From an uncultured Gammaproteobacteria bacterium (GTDB lineage Bacteria; Pseudomonadota; Gammaproteobacteria; Pseudomonadales; Pseudohongiellaceae), in the NCBI GenBank assembly GCA_913061515.1, contig CAJXSF010000037.1, forward strand, positions 1 through 35,836: 35,836 nucleotides of DNA, written 5' to 3'. This document shows, piece by piece, positions 1-8,006 of this stretch; within the stretch, counting starts at the first letter, position 1; each line of letters opens with the position of its first letter. Under the pieces are notes generated by a model, which made no database searches, was not told where the DNA came from, and worked only from the letters and a program-made list of their open reading frames with translations. The position numbers were made by a program, and so were the translations under genes.

Positions 1-697
1 TCTCCCAATACTCTTCTGGGATAAAAGCACGAATCTCGCGTTCGCGCTCAACGATTAGTTTCACCGCGACCGATTGCACACGGCCAGCCGAGAGCCCACG
101 CGCCACTTTCGCCCATAGCAACGGTGACACCATGAAGCCCACAACACGGTCTAGAAAACGACGCGCTTGCTGGGCTTGCACATATTTCATGTCCAAATCA
201 CCAGGCTTGGAAAAAGCCTCGTTGATCGCTTTCTTGGTAATTTCATTGAACACGACGCGTTTATAGCGGCTTTCATCGCCACCAATGGCTTCTTTTAAGT
301 GCCACGCGATGGCCTCACCTTCGCGGTCAAGGTCGGTCGCGAGATAGATAGTGTCGGCATCTTTGGCGAGCTTGCGCAGGTCGGAAACTACTTTCTCTTT
401 GCCTGGCAGGATCTGATACTTGGCTTTCCAGCCATGCTCTGGGTCAACGCCCATGCGCGCAATTAATTGCTCTTTGGCTTTGGCTTTTTTGTGCAGAATT
501 TTGTCTTCTGGACTGAGCTTACGCGTGATGGCAGCGGCTTTCGCTCGCTCTTTAGGATCGACAGTCTGACCGTTACCACTAGTAGGTAAATCTCGGATAT
601 GTCCAACGCTCGATTTAACGACAAATTCTTTGCCGAGGTATTTATTTATAGTTTTCGCTTTGGCGGGCGACTCGACTATCACCAACGATTTACTCAT
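1..697 (-). CDS. topA: DNA topoisomerase I, N-terminal part (runs off the left edge)
   Basis: Type IA topoisomerase that relaxes negative supercoils. Reading leftward from ATG at 697-695, the first 232 codons are present and the rest lies outside the window. The Toprim domain is complete at its key points: the start [19 protein letters not shown] carries the catalytic Glu, and [14 protein letters not shown] near residue 120 is the metal-binding DxDxEG motif. The later stretch [19 protein letters not shown] and [11 protein letters not shown] are typical of TopA; the active-site Tyr is beyond the edge. An in-frame ATG 30 codons upstream (787) lies inside the -10 box of a good promoter, so the start at 697, preceded by AGGAA, is preferred. 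The gene was identified by direct translation of the minus strand. Identity is very secure. Confidence 0.97.
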   Translation of the reverse strand, partial: MSKSLVIVESPAKAKTINKYLGKEFVVKSSVGHIRDLPTSGNGQTVDPKERAKAAAITRKLSPEDKILHKKAKAKEQLIARMGVDPEHGWKAKYQILPGKEKVVSDLRKLAKDADTIYLATDLDREGEAIAWHLKEAIGGDESRYKRVVFNEITKKAINEAFSKPGDLDMKYVQAQQARRFLDRVVGFMVSPLLWAKVARGLSAGRVQSVAVKLIVEREREIRAFIPEEYWE

Positions 698-786
698 TGT
701 TTTGAACGGTTCCTGATACAGCTGCGGGTCGTAGAAACCCCAAATATCGAGCCATTGCTCAATAGTGGAGGCGAAAGAAGCCGACA

Positions 787-815
787 TATATAAGGGCTGA
801 AAGAGCGAGGGTCAA
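787..815 (-). promoter_or_regulatory. sigma70-type promoter of topA
   Basis: On the minus strand, TTGACC (815-810) and TATATA (792-787) are separated by exactly 17 bases, close to the consensus TTGACA-N17-TATAAT. Transcription would begin near 780, giving a leader of about 80 bases before the topA ATG at 697. This placement excludes the upstream in-frame ATG at 787 as a translation start. Confidence 0.7.
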
Positions 816-832
816 GCGTTTGTTTGTTTTAG

Positions 833-851
833 TGTGACGAAACTTGTCACA
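833..851. promoter_or_regulatory. inverted repeat upstream of the topA promoter
   Basis: TGTGAC and GTCACA form 6-base arms around a 7-base spacer, 18 bases upstream of the topA -35 box. The position suits a regulator-binding site. The spacing does not fit CRP (TGTGA-N6-TCACA), so no regulator is assigned. Confidence 0.3.
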
Positions 852-909
852 AACTAGGGCTAAAAAATTCAATAGATGAGACTTGCGAGCGGCACTTTCG
901 GCGAGCAAT

Positions 910-943
910 GAGATTGCGCGCCACAGGCGGTGGCGCGGGTCTC
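910..943 (-). terminator. hairpin just after ilvE
   Basis: CGCGCCAC and GTGGCGCG form an 8-base stem around a 5-base loop, extended by an outer GAGA/TCTC pair, beginning 12 bases past the ilvE stop codon. It is the right place for a terminator, but there is no clear U-run after it, so termination could be weak or Rho-assisted, or the hairpin may protect the mRNA end. Confidence 0.5.
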
Positions 944-954
944 TTTCGCTATGA

Positions 955-2004
955 TCAGTCGATTCTAACTTCGTGAGTCCAGCCATTATCATCGGCTAAT
1001 TCGCCGCGCTGGATGCCTACTAATAAATCGTAAACTTTCTGCATCACTGGGCCAACAGACTCACCATTGTCGTGGAACGTGTGCCATTGGCCATCGACCC
1101 AGACTTTGCCAACAGGAGAAAGTACGGCGGCGGTCCCACAGGCAGCCATCTCTTCGAAGTCGCCAATTTCTTTGCGCAGGTCCACAGGTCGGTCTTCGAT
1201 GATACGATCCAAATGCTGCTCGGCAAGCGTCATGATTGAGCGACGCGTCACGCTAGGCAGAATCGCATTCGATTTTGGCGTCACGAAACGGCCGCCTTTC
1301 ATCGCGATGATGATATTGGCCGAACCTGCTTCATCTATATAGGTCCGTTTTGCAGAGTCTAAGTACAGAGCTTCGTTTGCCCCAAGATCATGAGCGGTTT
1401 TAGTCGCCAACAAACCACCGGCATAGTTCGCCCCTACTTTATAAGCACCAGTACCAGCAGGTGCGGCGCGATCATACTCTGAGACTGCAAGTGAGATAAT
1501 CGCTAGCCCAGCACTCTTGTAGTAAGGCCCTACAGGAGACACAAACACGCGGAACTCAAACTCATTAGCGGTACGCAGACCTAGGTTCTCGCCCACGCCA
1601 ATGAGCATAGGACGAATGTATAGAGATGCACCCGAGCCATAGGGGGGAATCCAAGCGTAGTTCGCCCGCACGGCCTCTTCTACACCACGGATAAAGAGCT
1701 CGTAAGGCACCTGCGGCATCATCAAACGGCCAGCCGCTTGATTCATACGTTCGCTATTTAGATCAGGGCGAAACAATAACACTCGACCGTCCGGCGCTGT
1801 TTGCGCCTTCATGCCTTCGAAACATTGTTGAGCGTAATGCAGTGCAGGAGCACCCTCGTGCACAGAAATCATTGGTGAGTCTAAAAGTTCGCCTTGCGAC
1901 CAGACACCATTACGGTACGTTGAACTGAAACGAGAATCGGTTTGCCGATACTTAAACCCTAGATCAGCCCAATCGAGATCTTTTTTTGCTTTAGATGTTG
2001 CCAC
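955..2004 (-). CDS. ilvE: branched-chain amino acid aminotransferase (BCAT class II type)
   Basis: PLP enzyme that transfers amino groups between Glu and the 2-keto acids of Leu, Ile and Val, the last step of their synthesis. The 349-residue length fits the longer, eukaryote-like BCAT class rather than the roughly 307-residue E. coli IlvE. Visible signatures are YAQQCFEGMKA (57-67), YIRPMLIG (129-136), GAYKVGANYAGG (186-197) with the PLP lysine at 189, and YIDEAGSANI near 224. The start is GTG at 2004 with AGGT 7 bases upstream; no in-frame ATG is near. The gene is alone, between topA and a divergent EAL-HDOD gene. Function links it to leuCD further right in the window. Confidence 0.95.
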   Translation of the reverse strand: MATSKAKKDLDWADLGFKYRQTDSRFSSTYRNGVWSQGELLDSPMISVHEGAPALHYAQQCFEGMKAQTAPDGRVLLFRPDLNSERMNQAAGRLMMPQVPYELFIRGVEEAVRANYAWIPPYGSGASLYIRPMLIGVGENLGLRTANEFEFRVFVSPVGPYYKSAGLAIISLAVSEYDRAAPAGTGAYKVGANYAGGLLATKTAHDLGANEALYLDSAKRTYIDEAGSANIIIAMKGGRFVTPKSNAILPSVTRRSIMTLAEQHLDRIIEDRPVDLRKEIGDFEEMAACGTAAVLSPVGKVWVDGQWHTFHDNGESVGPVMQKVYDLLVGIQRGELADDNGWTHEVRID

Positions 2005-2072
2005 TTAGTTACCTATACAGAGCCTTAATGTCGTTTTTATCAACTGTTCAATGCAAATTCCATTGGCCGCGT

Positions 2073-2101
2073 ATTATGGGCGAAGTCCTCTCAGAGGTCT
2101 A
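2073..2101 (-). promoter_or_regulatory. candidate ilvE promoter with a palindrome in its spacer
   Basis: On the minus strand TAGACC (2101-2096) and CATAAT (2078-2073) lie 17 bases apart, giving a 70-base leader to the ilvE GTG. The spacer and -35 box overlap the perfect palindrome CCTCT-C-AGAGG (2087-2097), which could be an operator. The -35 match is only moderate. Confidence 0.4.
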
Positions 2102-2217
2102 TGGGCGTTACATTGTGATAAATTGTGCAAAAGCCTTAGCTATACTCGCTCAGTAAGTTACAATAGATGGTTTATATTATAGCGATAAGTAGTAAATCAT
2201 AGAGTTGTGAGACCCAA

Positions 2218-3444
2218 ATGACGGACCAACACATTCTGCTAGCTAGACAACCCATTTTCGATACGGACATCAAAGTCAGCGCATACGAACTTCTGTTCCG
2301 CTCTGAGAGCTCTAACAATTCTAATGTCTTCGACGGGGATCAAGCTACCTCCCAAGTGATGTTGAATGCCTTTAATGAGCTAGACATCAGCGAAGTCGTG
2401 CAGCAGTATCCTGCCTATATCAACTTTACTCGCAACCTGATTCTTAGCCCCCCTCCTTTTGATCGCAAGCGATTTGTGATCGAAGTATTAGAAGACATCG
2501 AGGCCGACCAAGAGCTCTTCGACAATCTGCAAAAACTCAAAGATTCTGGCTACACTATTGCACTGGATGACTTCGTTTACTCGCCTAAATGGGATCCAGC
2601 ACTTCGCATTGCCGACATCGTTAAAATCGATGTACTGGCTTTCGATGAAGCCGAAATTAAGCGCCATGTCGATTTACTTAAAAAATTCAATGTTATCCTC
2701 CTTGCAGAGAAAGTCGAAACCCATGAGATGTTTCATTACTGCAAAGAACTCGGGTTCACTCTATTTCAAGGTTATTTCTTAAGTAAGCCAGAGCAGGTCA
2801 AAGGGCGAAAAGTTCCGGCAAACAAATTGGTTGTCTTAAACCTTTTAGCCCAATTGCAAGACCCAAATGCTGAGCTGAGCAAAATCGCCGGCATAATTTC
2901 CAAAGACCCAGTACTGAGCGTCAAACTCATCAAGCTTGTGAACTCCGCAGCTTTTTCTAGTCGCCGCGAAATCACTTCGCTTCAACATGCGGTATCGATG
3001 CTTGGGCTTCGCCAAGTTAAAAGTTGGGCAACGCTATTGTCGCTTAGCAACATGGCTGACAAGCCTAATGCACTTTCCGTATTAGCAATGACGCGCGCCA
3101 AGATGTGCCAGCTTCTTGCCGAAAGTTTTGCGATGGCCAGTGAAGTAGACGCCTACTTCACTACCGGTTTACTTTCTAATCTCGATGCGTTTTTCGATAT
3201 AAGCCTTGAAGAGATAGTTGCCTCGATGCCTCTCTCACCCTTAGTGGCCCAAGGCTTGCTTAAACGCGAAGGCCCCATCGGGGTTATTCTCAACAGTGTC
3301 ATTATTTACGAGCAGGCTCACTGGGAAAAATTAGATACAGAGGCGCTTAGCAAACTCAATATCGGTTTAAAAGAGCTGGAACTGGCCTACCGCGAAAGCA
3401 TTCGCTGGGCATCGCAATTGGACTCTGTTGTTAATAATGCCTGA
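2218..3444 (+). CDS. EAL-HDOD (YuxH-type) signalling protein
   Basis: Two-domain cytoplasmic protein of 408 residues. Residues 1 to about 195 form an EAL domain: ELLFR (24-28) matches ExLxR, EVLE (89-92), LDDF (116-119), VKIDV with Lys136, AEKVE with Glu164, and FQGYFLSKP (183-191). Most metal and c-di-GMP contact residues are therefore kept, but the loop after DDF reads VYS instead of GTG, so hydrolytic activity is doubtful and a binding role is as likely. Residues about 200-390 are an HDOD domain (SKIAGIISKDPVLSVKLIKL and VNSAAFSSRREITSLQHAV), usually found in output or scaffold proteins. The ATG at 2218 begins directly after a divergent intergenic region. Its end overlaps tatD by 8 bases, so the two are co-translated. 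Confidence 0.9.
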   Translation: MTDQHILLARQPIFDTDIKVSAYELLFRSESSNNSNVFDGDQATSQVMLNAFNELDISEVVQQYPAYINFTRNLILSPPPFDRKRFVIEVLEDIEADQELFDNLQKLKDSGYTIALDDFVYSPKWDPALRIADIVKIDVLAFDEAEIKRHVDLLKKFNVILLAEKVETHEMFHYCKELGFTLFQGYFLSKPEQVKGRKVPANKLVVLNLLAQLQDPNAELSKIAGIISKDPVLSVKLIKLVNSAAFSSRREITSLQHAVSMLGLRQVKSWATLLSLSNMADKPNALSVLAMTRAKMCQLLAESFAMASEVDAYFTTGLLSNLDAFFDISLEEIVASMPLSPLVAQGLLKREGPIGVILNSVIIYEQAHWEKLDTEALSKLNIGLKELELAYRESIRWASQLDSVVNNA

Positions 3445-4270
3445 GCAGCTTAACCCCGCCCTACCCCCACTTATTGATATCGGCGCCAACCTTGGTCACG
3501 AATCTTTCGCGCATGATCTAGATGCAGTCTTAGAGCGAGCAATCGCTGCTGGCCTGGAGCACCTGATTGTCACTGGCACTAGCCCTAGCGCATCGGAACA
3601 CGCAATAGAGATCGCCCTGAAATACCCTGAGATTTTATCGGCAACCGCTGGCGTGCATCCTCATGAAGCGCAACATTGTCACGCCGAAGCGTTCGCCCAT
3701 ATTAGCGCCTTAGCGAAACAAGAGATTGTGTGCGCAGTGGGTGAAACAGGCTTAGATTTTAATCGCGACTTCTCGCCTCGCGCGGTACAGCAGAGCGTAT
3801 TCGAAAATCACATGGAACTGGCATGCGAGATCAACAAGCCCGTGTTCTTGCATCAACGCGATGCCCATGAGCGCTTTTTACCTATTCTTAAGAGTTTTCG
3901 CGACGCGCTCAAATGTGGCGGTGTTGTGCACTGTTTTACCGGTGAGAAAAACGAATTATTCGATTACTTAGATCTCGATATGTATGTCGGAATCACTGGC
4001 TGGATTTGCGACGAGCGTCGCGGCAGTCATTTGTTGGAATTCGTGAAAAACATTCCGGCTAATCGCTTATTAATTGAAACCGATGCACCGTATTTATTAC
4101 CGAGATCTTTGCGACCAAAACCTAAAAGCCGTCGCAATGAACCGTGCTATCTGACCGAGGTGCTAAACACTCTTGCACAAGCTGTTGGTCGCCCGCCAGA
4201 GCAACTAGCCGCCGAAACGACTACCAATGCCAAGGCACTATTTCAGCTTGCCAAGGCGCCTTGCAAATAA
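3437..4270 (+). CDS. tatD: TatD-family metal-dependent DNase
   Basis: Predicted 3'-5' exonuclease with a TIM-barrel amidohydrolase fold. It resembles E. coli TatD rather than YcfH/YjjV: LIDIGANLG (12-20) replaces the DxHxH motif, AGVHPHEA (71-78), GETGLDFNRDF (102-112) with the Glu metal ligand, FLHQRDAHERF (137-147), VVHCFTGE (163-170), GITGWICDERRG (185-196), and LLIETDAPYLLPR (211-223) with the catalytic Asp216. Length is 277 residues. The chosen ATG at 3437 overlaps the end of the EAL-HDOD gene by 8 bases; a TTG 9 bases further upstream is possible but less likely. The 3' end overlaps the opposing glutaredoxin-like gene by 28 bases. Confidence 0.95.
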   Translation: MPEQLNPALPPLIDIGANLGHESFAHDLDAVLERAIAAGLEHLIVTGTSPSASEHAIEIALKYPEILSATAGVHPHEAQHCHAEAFAHISALAKQEIVCAVGETGLDFNRDFSPRAVQQSVFENHMELACEINKPVFLHQRDAHERFLPILKSFRDALKCGGVVHCFTGEKNELFDYLDLDMYVGITGWICDERRGSHLLEFVKNIPANRLLIETDAPYLLPRSLRPKPKSRRNEPCYLTEVLNTLAQAVGRPPEQLAAETTTNAKALFQLAKAPCK

Positions 4271-4512
4271 GCAAACGCGATTGCCTGATCAAACGGCCAG
4301 CCTAACTCTTCGGTTTGCCCTTCTACACGAATTACGGGAATGCGAATTCCGTATCGCTCAACCAATGCCTCGGACTCGGAGATCTCTACCGGCTGCAGCT
4401 TAACCCCCTCTGGAAAACTTGCCTGAACATACTCTAACACTGGTTTTAACAATGTTTCGGCCTGTTCGCATAAGTGACACCCAGCGGTTGTATACAGCAA
4501 TAAGGTTTTCAT
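4243..4512 (-). CDS. glutaredoxin-like thiol protein (DUF836 type)
   Basis: Small thioredoxin-fold protein of 89 residues. The N-terminus [18 protein letters not shown] holds a CxxC redox site at Cys12 and Cys15 right after the first strand, and RIPVIRVEG supplies the cis-Pro of the fold. The family is widespread in gammaproteobacteria but its substrate is not established. It is the last gene of DUF2835-pyrD-grx: its ATG overlaps the pyrD stop as ATGA (4512-4509), so translation is coupled. Its 3' end runs 28 bases into tatD on the other strand. Confidence 0.88.
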   Translation of the reverse strand: MKTLLLYTTAGCHLCEQAETLLKPVLEYVQASFPEGVKLQPVEISESEALVERYGIRIPVIRVEGQTEELGWPFDQAIAFAYLQGALAS

Positions 4513-5534
4513 TGTTTTGCGTTCTCAAGAGCACGCACAGACTCGGCGATCAAATCTGGACCACGATAAATAAAGCCACTGTAGATTTGCACGAGACTTG
4601 CACCAGCGGCAATCTTTGCCTGAGCGTCTTCACCGTTAACAATTCCGCCAACACCAATCACTGGAATCTTACCTTGCAAAGCTTGTGACAACACACGAAT
4701 CACATGGTTAGATTTTTCAGTGAGTGGCGCACCACTGAGACCACCCGCTTCATCTTTATAGACACTAGTTTGCACTAAGGCGCGATCCAGTGTGGTATTA
4801 GTTGCTATCACCCCTTCAATCTCATTATCGAGCAAGGCGCTAGCGATCAAGCCAATTTCATCGTCACTAAGATCAGGAGCAATCTTAACCACGAGCGGCA
4901 CCTTCTTACCATGCTCGACAGCAAGGCTAGCCTGTTCGACTTTCAATAAGCTGAGCAATTTACGTAACTCATCGCCAAATTGCAGCGTGCGCAAACCCGG
5001 CGTGTTGGGAGAAGATAAATTCACGACAATATAGCTCGCCGCTGCATAGCTTTTGCGCATGCCAATTAAATAATCGTCCGCTGCTCGCTCAACAGGGGTA
5101 TCGAAATTTTTACCGATATTGATTCCTAGCACCCCCTTAAAACGACTGCGCTGAATCTTGGCGATTGCGTGATCGATCCCCTTATTATTAAAACCCATGC
5201 GATTAATAATCGCGCGCTCAGAACGCAAACGAAATAATCGTGGTTTAGGGTTTCCAGGCTGCGGGCGTGGCGTCAAAGTACCGACTTCGATAAAACCAAA
5301 CCCCAACGCCGCTAAGGCGTCGATATGATCGGCATTTTTATCTAGACCCGCAGCAAGCCCCACAGGGTTAGGAAATTCTATTCCCATGATCTGCACTGGC
5401 TGACACGCGGGAATCTTACTACGCACTAAAGGCAGCAAACCCAACTGATGGCTAATATCAAGCATCGGGAGTGTAATGCTGTGGGAGGCTTCTGCCGGTA
5501 AGCAGAACAGAGCGTTCTTTATCAGACTATACAA
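4509..5534 (-). CDS. pyrD: dihydroorotate dehydrogenase, quinone-linked (class 2)
   Basis: FMN enzyme that oxidises dihydroorotate to orotate in pyrimidine synthesis and passes electrons to quinone at the inner membrane. The 341-residue protein aligns end to end with E. coli PyrD by eye: an N-terminal membrane-associating helix ([17 protein letters not shown]), [20 protein letters not shown] (59-78), [19 protein letters not shown] (85-103), NRMGFNN (111-117), [15 protein letters not shown] with Ser175 as catalytic base, TNTTLDR and IPVIGVGGI. The start is TTG at 5534; it lies 8 bases inside the preceding DUF2835 gene, with AAGG about 10 bases upstream, and matches the family N-terminus. Confidence 0.97.
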   Translation of the reverse strand: MYSLIKNALFCLPAEASHSITLPMLDISHQLGLLPLVRSKIPACQPVQIMGIEFPNPVGLAAGLDKNADHIDALAALGFGFIEVGTLTPRPQPGNPKPRLFRLRSERAIINRMGFNNKGIDHAIAKIQRSRFKGVLGINIGKNFDTPVERAADDYLIGMRKSYAAASYIVVNLSSPNTPGLRTLQFGDELRKLLSLLKVEQASLAVEHGKKVPLVVKIAPDLSDDEIGLIASALLDNEIEGVIATNTTLDRALVQTSVYKDEAGGLSGAPLTEKSNHVIRVLSQALQGKIPVIGVGGIVNGEDAQAKIAAGASLVQIYSGFIYRGPDLIAESVRALENAKQ

Positions 5535-5748
5535 TTTTTTTAATCGCCTTGAATTTATTAGAACTGTCGAATTCGATCACGAAGGTACCGTGTACGCCTT
5601 GATGATCAACAAACTTCTGCAAAATGCGTCCAGGAAACCTAACACTCAAACCTTCACGAGAAACTGCTTGCACATCGGACACGGCACCGCTATACAATGC
5701 CTCATACCGATCAGCAGGAATGGAAATATCCAAAGTCAGAGTTTTCAT
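5527..5748 (-). CDS. DUF2835 small protein
   Basis: 73-residue protein of unknown function resembling the DUF2835 family. Features are [18 protein letters not shown] (9-26), the segment [20 protein letters not shown] with its FPxxxLxxFVxHxGxHG pattern, and the C-terminal strand [11 protein letters not shown]. No signal peptide or membrane segment is seen. It heads the pyrD operon and overlaps pyrD by 8 bases, an association also known in other gammaproteobacteria. Nothing in the sequence tells what it does. Confidence 0.85.
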   Translation of the reverse strand: MKTLTLDISIPADRYEALYSGAVSDVQAVSREGLSVRFPGRILQKFVDHQGVHGTFVIEFDSSNKFKAIKKIV

Positions 5749-5808
5749 GAGATGGCAGTTACCAAGAGTGTTTTGTTAAAACGAATTTTCATGAATTGAT
5801 TGTTAGGC

Positions 5809-5814
5809 ATTATA
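5809..5814 (-). promoter_or_regulatory. -10 box of the DUF2835-pyrD operon
   Basis: A perfect TATAAT on the minus strand (5814-5809), about 60 bases upstream of the DUF2835 ATG. No good -35 hexamer stands at 16-18 bases. The palindrome GCGAC-AAAA-GTCGC (5837-5850) sits in the -35 to -50 region and may be an activator or repressor site. Confidence 0.5.
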
Positions 5815-5836
5815 AGGGATTTATTAACAGCAGTCT

Positions 5837-5878
5837 GCGACAAAAGTCGCCTCATACTTGGCGTTGAGTGATTACGCC
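5837..5878. repeat. two short inverted repeats in the pyrD/moxR divergent region
   Basis: GCGAC-AAAA-GTCGC at 5837-5850, and GGCGT/ACGCC around a 9-base spacer at 5860-5878. Both lie between the divergent DUF2835-pyrD and moxR promoters. Protein-binding or hairpin roles are possible; no family is recognised. Confidence 0.35.
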
Positions 5879-5900
5879 ACACACTGCAACACATCCTCCC

Positions 5901-5928
5901 TAGACATACCTTTCAAAACAGTTACAAT
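5901..5928 (+). promoter_or_regulatory. promoter of the moxR-bat operon
   Basis: TAGACA (5901-5906) and TACAAT (5923-5928), each one base off consensus, separated by 16 bases. Transcription would start near 5935, about 50 bases before the moxR ATG. This is the only good plus-strand promoter seen for the whole run to 13542. Confidence 0.6.
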
Positions 5929-5986
5929 CCCTGACTTTCGCCCTAAAAGATCAAGCATTTAACTAAAAAGAAACAGAGAAATAATT

Positions 5987-6946
5987 ATGAGTCATCACGG
6001 TATTATCACAGAACTCAAAGACTGGCTTTCTCAGCAGATTATAGGGCAGGAGCTTCTAGTTGAGCGCCTATTGATCGCCCTTTTGGCAGACGGCCACTTA
6101 TTGGTAGAGGGCGCACCCGGGCTCGCAAAAACTAAAGCGATCAAAGACTTATCCAAAGCGATCGAAGGTGACTTTCACCGTATTCAGTTCACACCTGACC
6201 TGCTTCCAAGTGATATTACCGGTACCGAGATTTTCCGACCAGAAGACGGCTCCTTCCGTTTCCAGCCTGGCCCGATCTTCCATAACCTTGTATTAGCCGA
6301 TGAAATCAACCGAGCGCCGGCAAAAGTTCAATCAGCGCTACTAGAGGCAATGGCAGAGCATCAAGTCTCTGTTGGACGTGAATCGTTCACGCTTCCCCCG
6401 CTCTTCCTAGTAATGGCCACGCAAAACCCTATCGAGCAAGAAGGAACATACCCATTGCCAGAGGCACAGCTTGACCGCTTCTTAATGCATGTCTCTATTG
6501 GTTATCCTTCAACTGAGGCCGAACGTCGCATTTTGCAATTGGTCCGCAACGAAGCACAGAATAAAGTGCCTGAAACCCCAACAGTGGTTAGCCAAGAAGA
6601 CCTTTTCGCCGCTCGCCAAGACATTCTTGCAATGCATATGGCTCCTGCTGTTGAGGAGTACATTATTCAATTGATCATGGCGACACGTAACCCAGCCCTA
6701 TACGGCGATGACCTCGCCTCTTGGCTCGAGTACGGCGCAAGCCCACGTGGCACTATCTCATTAGACCGTTGCGCAAGAGCGCACGCATGGATTCAAGGCA
6801 AAGACTTTGTCAGCCCTGACGATATTCAAGCGGTTTTCTTCGATGTACTAAGACACCGCATTCTTCTTAGCTTTGAGGCTGAAGCCAGTGGTGTGACGCC
6901 TGACAAAGTGTTGACGACGATTCTAGAGCGAGTGCCGGCTGCGTAA
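5987..6946 (+). CDS. MoxR-family AAA+ ATPase (first copy)
   Basis: Cytoplasmic AAA+ chaperone-like ATPase of 319 residues. Walker A is GAPGLAKT (42-49), Walker B LVLADEIN (101-108), sensor 1 MATQNP (143-148), the Arg-finger region PEAQLDRFLM (158-167) and sensor 2 ASPRGTI (251-257). MoxR proteins act on neighbouring vWA-domain proteins, helping cofactor insertion or complex assembly. It heads an operon with DUF58, DUF4381, two vWA proteins and BatD, the classic MoxR/Bat arrangement. A hairpin follows its stop codon before the next gene, 82 bases away, the only sizeable gap in the operon. A second MoxR gene of a different subtype lies at 16595-17512. Confidence 0.95.
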   Translation: MSHHGIITELKDWLSQQIIGQELLVERLLIALLADGHLLVEGAPGLAKTKAIKDLSKAIEGDFHRIQFTPDLLPSDITGTEIFRPEDGSFRFQPGPIFHNLVLADEINRAPAKVQSALLEAMAEHQVSVGRESFTLPPLFLVMATQNPIEQEGTYPLPEAQLDRFLMHVSIGYPSTEAERRILQLVRNEAQNKVPETPTVVSQEDLFAARQDILAMHMAPAVEEYIIQLIMATRNPALYGDDLASWLEYGASPRGTISLDRCARAHAWIQGKDFVSPDDIQAVFFDVLRHRILLSFEAEASGVTPDKVLTTILERVPAA

Positions 6947-6955
6947 TTGCAGCCG
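6936..6955 (+). promoter_or_regulatory. intercistronic hairpin at the moxR stop codon
   Basis: CGGCTGC and GCAGCCG form a 7-base stem around the 6-base loop GTAATT, which contains the moxR stop codon. No U-run follows, so an mRNA processing or stability element, allowing more MoxR than downstream products, is a better guess than a terminator. Confidence 0.4.
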
Positions 6956-7028
6956 CACCGCCTCACGCATCCCGTGCACTTTATCGCTCACCTACTGGCC
7001 TTGTTGCCTTAAACGAGACTAAGCGTCT

Positions 7029-8006
7029 ATGTCTACAATACAGCAGATTGAATCACTGCAAGAACGCTTCCAAAGCAAAGGGGCGATAATCAGTCTGCAG
7101 CAGCTACTTATACAGCGCCAAGCTGCCAAGATTGTCGATTACGTCCCCTATAACCGCTCAATAGCGGGCATTTCAGGCTTACATTTATCTAAAATGCGCG
7201 GGCGCGGTATCGATTTCGAAGAGTTTCGCCCCTATCAACAGGGCGACGACATTCGCACCATCGATTGGCGCGTTACTGCCCGCATCGGCAAGCCGTTCAC
7301 AAAAGTATTCCGCGAAGAGCGCGAACGCCCTGTCATTATTGCTGTAGACCAATCCAGCAGCATGTATTTCGGCTCGCAAGTCGCCTTCAAATCGGTCATC
7401 GCCGCACAGGCTGCCGCAATCTTTTGCTGGATGGCAATCGACAATGGTGATCGCGTTGGCGGACTGGTCTATGGGGATCACGACCAATCTCTGGTGCGCC
7501 CTAAGCGCAGCCGTCGCTCGGCATTGCACTTGCTAAACCAAATACACAAGTTCAACACCCTGCTCGCGCAACAAGCGGCCCACCATGCCAGCAACGCACA
7601 GACACCAGGCACTAGTAGCTTGAGTCAGTCCCTTGCGGAGATCCGCCGCATTACCAAGCCTGGTAGCACGCTGTATATCATCAGTGACTTCACGACAATG
7701 GATGAAACGGCGATGCAATACCTGAATCAACTGTCTCGACACAATAATGTTGTGTGCTGCTTCGTTTATGACGCCTTAGAAGAAAATCTACCGATTCCGG
7801 GTTACTACAGTATTACTGATGGCGAAAACAAAGGCACTTTGAACACTTTTAGTTCAAAAGCGCGCAAAGCCTATCAAGAGAATTTCAAGACGCGTATGGA
7901 AACTCTGCAGGATGACTTTATGAAACTGCAAATCCCTTTCCTGAAATTACGCACCAATCAATTAGTTGTTGAGCAGATAAGACAATGGACGGCACAGACC
8001 CTTTAA
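7029..8006 (+). CDS. DUF58 protein with intact vWA-type MIDAS
   Basis: 325-residue protein without a clear membrane segment. The DUF58 core RGRGIDFEEFRPYQQGDD (57-74) followed by IRTIDWRVTAR is textbook, and VDQSSSM (106-112) supplies the DxSxS metal site of a von Willebrand A fold. DUF58 proteins are the usual direct neighbours and probable clients of MoxR ATPases; their molecular role is unclear. The gene has an ATG start and its last 22 bases overlap the next gene, so the proteins are probably made in step. Confidence 0.93.
   Translation: MSTIQQIESLQERFQSKGAIISLQQLLIQRQAAKIVDYVPYNRSIAGISGLHLSKMRGRGIDFEEFRPYQQGDDIRTIDWRVTARIGKPFTKVFREERERPVIIAVDQSSSMYFGSQVAFKSVIAAQAAAIFCWMAIDNGDRVGGLVYGDHDQSLVRPKRSRRSALHLLNQIHKFNTLLAQQAAHHASNAQTPGTSSLSQSLAEIRRITKPGSTLYIISDFTTMDETAMQYLNQLSRHNNVVCCFVYDALEENLPIPGYYSITDGENKGTLNTFSSKARKAYQENFKTRMETLQDDFMKLQIPFLKLRTNQLVVEQIRQWTAQTL

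Noticed and set aside
695..787. 30-residue N-terminal extension of TopA
   Set aside because: Its ATG lies in the -10 box, and the TopA family begins at the downstream ATG.
833..851. CRP-binding site
   Set aside because: The half-sites resemble TGTGA/TCACA, but spacing is 9 instead of 6 bases.
759..992. 77-residue minus frame between topA and ilvE
   Set aside because: Overlaps the ilvE end, the hairpin and the topA promoter; no similarity or good start site.
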